Below are positions 55,905-64,000 of a stretch of 64,000 nt of DNA, in pieces. Each line of letters opens with the position of its first letter. The first letter of the stretch is position 1. The position numbers and the translations under genes were made by a program. The stretch covers positions 94,811,071-94,875,070 of the forward strand of contig OY757915.1 of NCBI GenBank assembly GCA_963585895.1. The letters run 5' to 3'. This DNA is from Sepioteuthis lessoniana (lineage: Eukaryota > Mollusca > Cephalopoda > Myopsida > Loliginidae). Under the pieces are notes generated by a model. That model worked only from the letters and a program-made list of their open reading frames with translations. It was not told the origin of the DNA and ran no database searches.

Positions 55905-56735
55905 TAGTTTGTCTTAGTTGAATTTTATGGTATATCAACCATTGTTGGTTATTCAAAACCAAATCCTGTTTTTACATGTATAACAAATATATATGATTTG
56001 TAAACACATTTTATTGATAACATTTTTAAAATAGCTTGAGCTCATTTTTTTTATTTGCACATAGTTGAATGGTTTCAAATATTGCTATGTAATAGTAACA
56101 ATTTAACATCAATCATTTGCTTGCACACATTTCAACAGATATACATGATATGTAAGAGGTTAGTTTGTCAGTAATTTCATTTTTTAATGAGTTAGAACTA
56201 ATTTGTTTACACACGAATATTGTTAGTGTTTCAACACAAATGGTTTCCATTATTGCTATTTCACACTAATAATTCTATTCAATATTAATCAATTGTTTAC
56301 ACACAATGAAGTGGTTACAAGTATTGCTATTTAAGACTAATTATTACTCATTGGTTTGCACACAGTTAAATGGTTCCAAGTATTGCTATCTAACACTAAC
56401 AATTCAATTAAACATCAGTCATTTATTTACATACAATTAAATGATCACACAGTTATATTTCAAACAATTCAATTCAGCATATGTCATTTGTTTGTTCTTG
56501 GTTTAAGTATCAAATAATTCTCTTTGACCCTATCAGGTGCTACCACTCCAGGCGAAAGTGAACCTGGGAGTGATGGCAATGAAGGGGTACTCTGCATTCC
56601 CCAAAGTTTCATTATTACTGGAGCCTAACCATTAGATTGTTTAGTGTCATATCCATATTGTGGGCGGAGGTTCTTACTCCTCTGCAAAGATGCAGTCAGT
56701 GTAATCTATGGCCCCAGCTGACTGGGTTTACAAAG
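55905..56735 (-). mobile_element. D element with long second-type array
   Basis: Tail complement ttatggtatatcaaccattg. About eight units with cores like ttgcacacagttaaatggtt between 56040 and 56450, then two first-type units (caaacaattcaattcagcat). Body ctatcaggtgctaccactcc and head complement ccccagctgactgggt. Both repeat types occur in one element, second-type next to the tail. Confidence 0.8.
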
Positions 56736-56765
56736 CATTCAGAGGATGATTTTTTTTTATAGTTG

Positions 56766-56880
56766 AATTATTTGCCAAAATATAATTTTTAAGTGAATAA
56801 TTTCTAGATAACATTATTTTTTAGATGAGCCAGAACTCATTTTTTTACACAAAGTTAAATGGTTTAAAGAATTATTATTG
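56766..56880 (-). repeat. isolated D array fragment, near-identical to 54530-54652
   Basis: About 95 bp (ttaagtgaataatttct through aaagttaaatggtttaaag) match 54555-54652 almost perfectly. It is far closer than other D arrays, which points to local duplication or conversion. Confidence 0.7.
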
Positions 56881-56974
56881 TCGTTTCAGTTTTTATTGTA
56901 AACCATCATAAGGGCACTGTTAATTTGTGATGTTGAAGATAATTCAGAAAATGCAACATGACATTAATATTCTC

Positions 56975-57090
56975 CTGATAATCATCATGTCGAGCCGTCA
57001 GCACAGATCTCCCTGACCCTCTCCTGCTACCCCTCTCTATTGTCTATCACTATTGGTAGGTTCTCAAGGCTACATTCTGTATTGACACAA
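56975..57090 (-). pseudogene. RTE-type LINE 3' end
   Basis: Complement of the LINE C-terminus and tail: catcatgtcgagccgtcagc, atctccctgaccctctcctg and tatcactattggtaggttct correspond to the start of the copy at 59470. It is 5'-truncated to about 110 bp. Confidence 0.75.
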
Positions 57091-57179
57091 AACTGAAACC
57101 GTGACAAATAATTCAACTATAAATGAAATCCTCTGAATACCTAATTTTTTCATATATGAAAAAAACCCAAATAGACCCA

Positions 57180-57240
57180 GGCCCAGTCAGCTGGGGTTGT
57201 AGAATACACCATCAATGGTTGATATGCCAGAAAACCAAAC
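57180..57240 (+). mobile_element. miniature D element with TSD (61 bp)
   Basis: Only the first 30 bases of D (gcccagtcagctggggttgt...) and the last 30 (ggttgatatgcc...aaaccaaac) remain, joined at acaccatcaatgg. It is flanked by perfect 12-bp repeats caaatagaccca (57168-57179 and 57241-57252). Array and body are wholly missing. Confidence 0.88.
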
Positions 57241-57419
57241 CAAATAGACCCAACCTAAAAGTTTGAAAGTTTTGCAAAATTGTCAATTCTTTCTCTAAGT
57301 TTGACGTGCCAATTCTTGAAATGTCAGAATTTAGGCAAATGTCTTTGCATTTTTTGACCCCTGTTGAAATTTAACTACTTTTCCATGGTGATAGTTTTGA
57401 CAATTGTTTAGTTTAATGT

Positions 57420-58060
57420 AGGAGCTCACAAGCAAAGTGTTATGTTTTGACCTTCGACCCGGCCCAAAAAAATGCTATTCCAAGGTGATGCACCGGAAGG
57501 AAGTGACACATTCCAATGGTCAGTAATCGAAAGAGATCGCGTGGGCGGATTAAGGCTTATAATATGGGACAAGGTGAAGGTCCCACTGTGCCAATACAGA
57601 CTGATGCACCGAAAGAGAGTGACCTCTGAACTGCATGACAGTTATTTCCGCTTGATGACGATTAAACATTCGATTTCAAAGATCCAGTGGGCGATCATGT
57701 AGGCGTTGAATTATTATTTAACTCAGTTGAGTTCGAGTCCAAGAAGCAGTTGCTAGTAGAATTCCAGACAGCTAGAGACCAGATGTGGTAGGGAAAGCCA
57801 CACCCGACTGTGGGGCCCCTCGGAAACCCGAATGGAGTTTGGGGTCCAGAGAAGATGCTGATAAGATGCAATAAAGAAAGCCAGCATCCAGCAGTGGGCC
57901 CTAGGCCTCCGGTTGAACAGCACAAAAGAACGAGAAAGACACAACGTGACGGTCATAACCGTGGGGTCAAGATATTACAGTTTATATTCGGTCTCCAGCT
58001 CCCTCTCACATGCAACCCTTGAACAACCCTTTCGAACCCTTGCAATAAAGAGAGAAGTAA
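57420..58060. other. GC-richer island of unknown nature
   Basis: CpG-containing sequence in AT-rich surroundings (gaccttcgacccggccc, gagatcgcgtgggcgga, ctgtggggcccctcggaaac). It has two AATAAA motifs (about 57871 and 58043) and a repeated gatgcaccg.aag..agtgac at 57487 and 57601. A B-box-like gagttcgagtcc lies at 57729. Short frames (76 and 70 codons, plus strand) are unrecognised. Possible solo LTR, processed pseudogene or exon. Confidence 0.3.
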
Positions 58061-59469
58061 AATATTGTTAAAGAAGTCTTCCTGTGCCTTCCTTCATGCG
58101 TCGTTTCTTCCTGCGTCTTTGTCCTTGCGTCTGTTTAATTATGGTGTCGTTGTGATGCTGCATGAACATGTATATGAGAATATAACAAAAAGTCCCCTTG
58201 GTTATTATCATGAAAGTATTAGACTGCTCCAACTTTCCCTTTTCATGCAATGAAGAGGCACTGCTTTGAGGTTGAAATTCCTGGAATCAAGCTTTTTTCT
58301 ACATCCTGCATGAAGGCATGAATATAGTTGAAAGAAATGAAATTATACCGTACTTAAACCCCACTTCCCATTGAAAATGTCTTGAGATATGTATAAATAT
58401 ATATGCCCTACCACCACTGCTACTACACCACCAGGGTTTTCTGTTCTAGTTATAACCTGTGTGCAATTGCAGAATGAGTTACTTCCCTTGATATACACAT
58501 TTATATAGATTAGTTTCTCCGTATAAATTAGTAAGATTAAATTTTGTAAGTAAAAAGGCACAAATCAAGAAGAATCTATTTGAAAGCCTACTCATAAAAC
58601 AGGAGTCTTTAAAAATCTTTTCATCAATGAAATAAAAGATGGAAATTAAGCAAAAACAGAATCAGATATTTTTTGTCTCGGCTTGAAATCTAATTCAGAA
58701 TACTGTATTCTATTTTGATTGGATGATCATTTTTCAAAAATCTATTTAGGATCAGTAACTAAATTTATTTTCCATTTTTGGAATCTAAGAATCAATGATT
58801 GCTCAAGAAAAAACTTAAATTCTTAGGGTCTGTATGTGCGTGTTGTGCATATGTATTTGTTTGTCAGTATGTGTCTTTTTCTTTTATGTTATGGTTAGAT
58901 TAACTGATTCATTGTATAATTTTTTCTGTTGGCATATGTTTCCAGATAAGAATTATTCTTTCATTGAATCTTAGACTCTGACATCATAGTACCCTGCCAC
59001 TTTTAATGTGTTGATGATATGGCATCATGGTACTCTGCCATCTCTTTTCATATATATGGTGATGATATGTTAAATTAAATGTATCTCAGACATTATAAAC
59101 ATGAGGTTTTTAAAAAGCAAGATTCATTTTATCAGCTGCCTTTCAACTGAATGATCATAAACCAATAAATTGAATCAACTCTTATTTATAGGTCTTTCTA
59201 TATGGTTTATACAGTAATTTTTTAAAACACTTTTTTTAACACAATGAGAAATGAATGTGATTATCAAGAAAACAGAAAAAGACATTGAATGAAAGAAACA
59301 AGTATAAAAGATCATAAATTGATTTTTAAAAAAAAGCAGTGAAACTTGCATATACACATTATCATCCATGAATGTGTACACCCCAACAATTCTTTTATAA
59401 AAAGTTAATTTTCTTAAAAAATTTTCTTCATTAAACAGACATTATGAAAGAGGGAAGAGCAGGCACAGA
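58061..59469. other. unannotated AT-rich sequence
   Basis: No gene or family recognised. A short repeat (catcatagtaccctgcca / catcatggtactctgcca, 58992 and 59024) is present. Confidence 0.35.
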
Positions 59470-60075
59470 AACATTCATCATCATCATATCGTGCTGGCAG
59501 CACGGATATCCCTGACCCTCTCTCGCCACTCCTCCCTATCGTTCATCGCCCTAGGTAGGTCTTCAGGACAACAACCTGTATCCTCACATAGCTGCTGAAT
59601 GTACGTTCGTGCTGGTCGTCCTGCTTTTGCGCGGCCGTGTGTGGGGATCCATAAGAGTACATCTCTTATGAGTTCATCTCTGCTTCTCCAGCAATGTCCT
59701 GCATGTCTGGTTCGCCTAACTTGAATAGTTTTCGTGATAGGGGGCAGGTGGCCGTACAGTTGGTGTCTTGTGGGGTGTTGCTGCCAGGACTTGTTCAGGA
59801 TTGCACGCAGCATTCTTGTGTAATTGCCATCTAGTTTCTTCTCCAGCCGTTTTGTTAGCGTCCATGTAGTGCATCCATATAGCAGTATCGATGTGACCGC
59901 TGCCTGGAAGAAACTGCGTTTCATTTTATCGGTTAGGTCTGATTTCCATATAGTCGATAGCCTATTGATAGCTGTCCATGCTTTCGTTAACCTCGTTTCG
60001 ATGTCCTTTTCGGTTGATTCGACGCTGCTTCCTAGGTACGTGAATTTGTCAAAGGTACGTGAATTTGTCGTACGT
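59470..60075 (-). pseudogene. RTE-type LINE, C-terminal ORF2 (longest open remnant)
   Basis: An open minus-strand frame of about 195 LINE codons reads FDKFTYLGSSVESTEKDIE, then LYGCTTWTLTKRLEKKLDGN, LNKSWQQHPTRHQLYGHLPP, TRHAGHCWRSRDELIRDVLL, and ends ERVRDIRAAST. This is the region after the reverse transcriptase palm, conserved in a widespread family of invertebrate RTE-type elements. The LINE ends in ATGATGATG at 59474, a tail of the simple-repeat kind typical of RTE. The first 25 codons of the open frame (to 60158) come from an adjoining A SINE, so the start codon is accidental. 5'-truncated, hence a dead copy, but little decayed. Confidence 0.9.
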
Positions 60076-60124
60076 GAAATTTTCTGACAAACAGAAACAT
60101 TAAATACAATAAATCTCAAAATCT

Positions 60125-60425
60125 GTTGGTATGTATTTACCCAACCCCTCCACCACAAGCAGGATGTGATACAAGGTCATTTTTAAGCAGAGTTTTGCAG
60201 GTTTTAATTTAGTGTTTTCTTTCTCCTAGACCTGTTTCCATACTTAGGTTAAAGTGCTCAGTCTGCCCTACTATTTACCAGTAGTTGGTGGAAGAATAGT
60301 TGGATTCCTACCTTTCCCAACAGTATTAGTTCTATGCGAAATGCAAACAACTTCATCCAGGATTTGAACTCTGGTCGCAGTGTCCATTTCCTATAACAAT
60401 AACCATTACTCAATGACTGCCTTCA
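60125..60425 (-). mobile_element. A-type tRNA SINE
   Basis: Left end tatttacccaacccctcca (complement of the A terminus). Body complement cctttcccaacagtattagt, B-box complement ggatttgaactctggtc, and A-box complement aataaccattactcaatga. It is full length and abuts the LINE fragment. Confidence 0.78.
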
Positions 60426-60990
60426 CAAAAATCTTTTGTGATATATATATTTTCATAGATGAGCAATATTAATCAAAAATAAAGAATAAGCCTCTTGTAA
60501 GATGTTCATCACTTTTTTTCCTTACTTGAAAAGAAAATAAAACAGACTTTCTAAGGAAAACGGGATGTTTACCTTTTGTGAGATCTATTGTTCATTATTT
60601 AGAATCTTCATTGGTTACTTATGACTAAAGAACTAAAGAGTCACAGTAGCGACAAAAAGCAACTGAAATTAAGATGAAAGAAATTTTTGTTGATAAAATG
60701 ATAATCTGATGTTTTGATGAACAAAAGAGCATGTTGTAAATGTCTTCTCAGTTGCTATCTGTATAAAGAGAGAGCATCTCATCATGATGTAATTGTTAGC
60801 AAGCTTGACCTGCAGATAAATTATGACTGAGTAGTGAGTTAAGTCCTTGTGCTAAATCTAAGTTATACTTAATTTTTCTAGGATACTTTATCATGGTGAA
60901 AATGTTGCAAGCTAATATCACAGGGCAATTATTGCTATATTATGATTTTGCTCCTCACTGGGATTTGTACCTTATCTAAGTTTAATATTT
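60426..60990. other. unannotated AT-rich sequence
   Basis: No gene or repeat family recognised. Confidence 0.35.
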
Positions 60991-60994
60991 TTAT

Positions 60995-61640
60995 CTGGCC
61001 TTGTACATTCAGCAATGAGGCTACAGTTCTGGAGCATGTAGATTCACCACTTTGTTGCCATTACTCCCAGGTCCACTCTGCCTAGGGTGATTGGACCTGT
61101 TATGGTTCCATTTATAAGTCAAATCTTTTTAAGATAATGTTTACAATGATTTTAAACTACTTTTTCTCTGAGAACATTGGGGGTAGGGTCCTCATGGTGT
61201 AATGGTTAAAGCGATGGACTGTGGAATTGTTGTAAGTGAGTTCATACTCCACTCATGCTATTATGTTCACTTTTGGGCAAATACCGTTGGGAAAGGTATG
61301 AACCCCCTTATCCTCCCAACTATGGGTTAAATAGTACCACTACTGTTCTTCTAGGAGAATGGCTTTGGCATTAAATAAACTACAAAGGTTGATATGCCAT
61401 TAAACAAAGAAACCTGAGAACATTGATATGTCAATTAAGTATGAAGTGTTTACCCATTTAAAATGATTATGAGGAATAGTTAGTTGAAACTATATAATTG
61501 TTTGCAGATTATTAATATTATATAGGAATACTTGAAATGAAATAATTCTGTACAAATTATTTGTATTGAGGATAGTTCATTGAAGCTATAATTGTTTGAA
61601 AAATATTTTTATTAAATAGAAATAGTTATTTGAAACAATG
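60995..61640 (+). mobile_element. D element split by a B SINE
   Basis: Body caatgaggctacagttctgg, gttgccattactcccaggtc, tggacctgttatggttcc to 61167. The B SINE occupies 61180-61413. Second-type units then continue (gaaactatataattgtttgc, gaaatgaaataattctgtac) to about 61640. The head and tail are missing. Confidence 0.65.
61180..61413 (+). mobile_element. B SINE, complete with TSD
   Basis: Reference copy for family B. Head gtcctcatggtgtaatggtt (A box), tgagttcatactccac (B box). Body cttttgggcaaataccgttg and gggaaaggtatgaaccccct with caactatgggttaaatagta, which is the body of family A. Tail ggcattaaataaactacaaa and ggttgatatgccattaaac, which is the tail of family D. Perfect 12-bp TSD ctgagaacattg (61168-61179 and 61414-61425). 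Confidence 0.92.
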
Positions 61641-61654
61641 TAATTTTTTTGTAA

Positions 61655-62030
61655 AATAGACTGACTTCAGTATGGTCATACCACTTGGACTTTAACAAGG
61701 CTAGATAGAAGCTACACAAAAATGTTTCATGCTGTTTGGAAAAAATCTGGAAGCAGCACCCTACAAAACAGCAGCTATGCAGCCATTTACCTCCCATCTC
61801 ACTAACCACCCAAGTAAGATGAGCAAGACACACTGGGCAAGTAATGACTAACTCATAAGTGATGTTTTCCAATGGACTCCTACACATGGACATACTAATG
61901 TTGGTTGACCATCAAAGCCTTTATATTCATCAGCTGTGTACAGACACTAGGTGCCGTCTAGAGGACTTACGAAGAGTGATGGCTAATTAGGATGGATGAC
62001 AATAGTGTTACGGCAATTTATGATGTCATC
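61655..62030 (+). pseudogene. RTE-type LINE, C-terminal ORF2 fragment
   Basis: With frameshifts it reads KLHKNV, WKQHPTKQQLCSHLPPISL, RHTGQV and LYIHQLCTDTRCRLEDL, the same region as at 59470. A deletion removes the segment between the two histidine-rich motifs and the terminus. The end is near atgatgatgatta at 62036. Confidence 0.75.
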
Positions 62031-62044
62031 AACCATGATGATGA

Positions 62045-62885
62045 TTAAGGGAAAGTTTGACTAGCATCTGTATCAATTTCTTTTTTTTTAACAGACCCTA
62101 CTATTGTCTGAGAATGTTTGCCTTGCAGTAAATTCATGATTACTTTTGAGTTATTTCTCATCATTACAACCCAGCAGCAATCTAATTATCAATCACTTGT
62201 ATTGATTTGTGCAATCTATGATGTAATCGAGCTACTTCAGCTGTTCCATGTATTTACACAATCAGTATACATCTATCATTTCACTGTGTAAACATCTTCA
62301 CGTGCTTGACTGGAAAGATATGTCTTTTTTTTTTCTTTTTTTTTTATTTCTTTCTAGAAAGCCTTGTCATATTTATTTTGTATCTTACTAGTCCAATGTT
62401 TTCTTTTTCCTGATTCCTCTCAAACAGTCCACCACTGCTACTGGAAGTGGCTTGTCATAATTATACCATTTTATCTTGTACAAATAAATACTCAAATGTA
62501 GCAAGTTTTCTTTATGTTAGATTCGTCTGATGAATGTATTTCTCTTCTGTTGTAATAACAGCACTTAGCCACAATTGTCGACCATGAATATATTTTCCCC
62601 ATTTAAGAAGGAATATTTCGACATCTTGTAAATATTGAGTAGATATTAACAAGAAATAAATATTCATTTAGTATTCAATAAAAGCATTATAAAATAAACT
62701 TGGAGATCAATGGAACAGGCAATGCTAGGAATAACTGTGTTACAAAGGTATTGGGAATGATGTAGCAAATTATACTTACTGAATGAAATATAGCTAAATA
62801 TTTTAGAGTGTTTTAGTGCTATGATAAAATGGTTAATGGTTGAATGAATTATAAATAGAACAAGCAAACAGCAAAATAGTTGAGT
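62045..62885. other. unannotated AT-rich sequence
   Basis: Poly-T runs near 62085 and 62325-62345. No gene recognised. Confidence 0.35.
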
Positions 62886-62888
62886 TTG

Positions 62889-63130
62889 GTTGAGTTTGGT
62901 TTCTTTGTTTATTGACATATCAACCTTTGTAGGTTATCTAATGCCAAAGCTATTCTCTTAGAAGAACAGTAGTGGTACTATTTAACCCATAGCTGGGAGG
63001 ATAAGAGGGTTCATACCTTTCCCAAGAGTATTTGCCCGAAAGTGAACGTAATAGCGCGACTGGAGTATGAACTCGCTTACTACGATTCCGCAGTCCATCG
63101 CTTTAACCATTACACCACGAGGACACCCCC
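62889..63130 (-). mobile_element. B SINE, complete with TSD
   Basis: Minus-strand copy very similar to 61180-61413. Tail complement gacatatcaacctttgtagg, body complement ttcatacctttcccaagagt, B box complement gagtatgaactcgctt and A box complement ccattacaccacgagga. Flanked by agttgagtttg (62878-62888 and 63131-63141); the left side carries an extra slipped copy of that motif. The head keeps more CpG than the other copy, suggesting youth. Confidence 0.9.
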
Positions 63131-63141
63131 AGTTGAGTTTG

Positions 63142-63430
63142 AGTAGAAACAAATAATTTATTTATATTATATTTTTAGTAGTGATAATTTACAAAATATA
63201 GGTATTAATTATTGTATTTATAAAGTGTATGTAACTGTTTAACATTTTTTAAAAAAATGCTTACTTGCTTTTCAGTCCTGAAATTCCTTTGATCACATAA
63301 GCAGACTAATTTTGGTTCCATTTGCTTTCTGATGACTGCTGTAGCTGTGCTACTGTGATATTGGGTATTTCGGTCTATTTATGCTCACTAGCTTTTTGGT
63401 AGTAAAATTGGGAATGGTTCATGCTGGAAA
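63142..63430. other. unannotated AT-rich sequence
   Basis: No gene or repeat recognised. Confidence 0.3.
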
Positions 63431-63434
63431 CTGT

Positions 63435-63540
63435 GGGTCTTTTTCTGTTTTTAGATTTAGTGACATACGTGGGTCTTTTTCTATTTTTAGATTTGGTGAC
63501 ACACATGGGTTTTTTTCTATTTTTAGATTTCGTGACACAT
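63435..63540. repeat. 36-bp minisatellite, three units
   Basis: Units at 63435-63470, 63471-63506 and 63507-63540 (34 bp) share gggtctttttctatttttag then atttggtgacacacat. The 36-bp length is a multiple of three, so both strands stay open through the array as repeats of 12 residues. I see no reason to call a protein. Confidence 0.9.
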
Positions 63541-63957
63541 GGGTTAGGAATTGTTACCAACTATAAGAGATAAAGAGATCAGTATTAATCAGTAAAGATA
63601 CTAAGATAAGAGATATCATGGAAGTGATCAAAAAGGCAAAAGTGGAAACAGTCAAGGTGTATCTCTAAAAAGTAAGATAAATTGGTGCCAAAGATTCATA
63701 AGTAGAGAAAGAAAATACCTAACTGAAGATGGAGTTTTCCAGTAAAACATGATAGATGACATAGAGTTATTTTGAAAGAAATTGAGAAAGATTTTGTCTA
63801 GTAATGGAGTTAAAATTACTAACAGTGCTAATGAGTTGCACATCTTGCAAATAAGAATCAACTCAAACTAGATGGACTTACCCATATTACATACAGGTTG
63901 TAAGATCGTCATTATTAAAAGATAAAGAATATAGAATCACTTTTCTGAAAGTTTTGA

Positions 63958-64000
63958 AGAATGCTGCGAGCAATATTGAACAAGTTCTGGAAGCAACACC
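63958..64000 (+). pseudogene. RTE-type LINE, runs off the window end
   Basis: The last 43 bases read RMLRAILNKFWKQH in one frame, equivalent to the RMLRAILNKSWQQH block of the copy at 59470. The rest lies beyond the window. The sharp left boundary marks a 5' truncation point. Confidence 0.7.

Noticed and set aside
59484..60158. complete 224-residue host protein
   Set aside because: The body is the C-terminus of a LINE ORF2 and the first 25 codons derive from a neighbouring SINE, so the start codon is accidental.
1..64000. CRISPR array, operon or prokaryotic features
   Set aside because: Direct repeats found are tandem or dispersed TE parts without regular unique spacers; no ribosome-binding sites or gene clusters; the TE content is eukaryotic.

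Overview
This is a eukaryotic, AT-rich, repeat-saturated intergenic window. I found no convincing complete host gene. Nearly every open reading frame is a short shadow, a microsatellite read-through or a piece of a transposable element (TE). The suggested host is a cephalopod mollusc (octopus, squid or cuttlefish). This is an inference from the very high density of tRNA-derived SINEs that share a central body, RTE-type and Tx1-like LINE remnants of a kind I associate with cephalopod genomes, mariner deletion derivatives, a Penelope-like element, and GATG/CATC-type LINE tails. It is not proven by any gene.

Families are named here for convenience. A is a tRNA-headed SINE of about 290 bp, ending in GGGTAAATA. 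B has a tRNA head, the same central body as A, and the 3' tail of D. C has a tRNA-like head and its own body. D is a 450-900 bp element starting gcccagtcagctgggg, with an internal array of about 50-70 bp repeats, ending in a tail around aggttgatatgccat followed by (caac)n. E is a short tRNA-headed SINE. F is a SINE headed by 5S rRNA and ending in nearly the same tail as E. G is a further tRNA-headed SINE. Precise target-site duplications (TSDs) fix the ends of several copies.

Layout. 0-12 kb: a LINE scrap, D and A copies, a palindromic MITE, an 84-bp inverted repeat pair, a mariner derivative, and 5S-SINE and E copies. 12-20 kb: a tandem repeat split by a SINE, a dispersed duplication, and SINEs C, E, F and G. 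20-25.6 kb: D, a perfect hairpin, a Tigger/pogo-like MITE, B, and two CpG-bearing islands of unknown nature. 25.6-28.7 kb: an internally deleted Tx1-like LINE on the minus strand. 29.3-31.6 kb: a decayed RTE-type LINE on the plus strand. 33.7-37 kb: a foldback, C and A SINEs, a second mariner derivative, a LINE 3' end and another foldback. 38-45 kb: a dense cluster of nested D copies in both orientations. 46.3-47.4 kb: a Penelope-like element with a GIY-YIG remnant and inverted terminal copies. 48.8-49.8 kb: a non-autonomous hAT-like element. 51-57.2 kb: a second D cluster containing a Helitron and a 61-bp miniature D. 57.4-58.1 kb: an unexplained GC-rich island. 59.4-64 kb: RTE-type LINE pieces and a facing pair of B SINEs.

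The TE classes form a dependency network. The non-autonomous elements rely on partners whose enzymes survive here only as dead fragments, with reverse transcriptase motifs YAND and YAYN in place of YADD. The most interesting pattern is the modular reuse of SINE heads, bodies and tails. All assignments are by eye and none has been checked against a repeat library.
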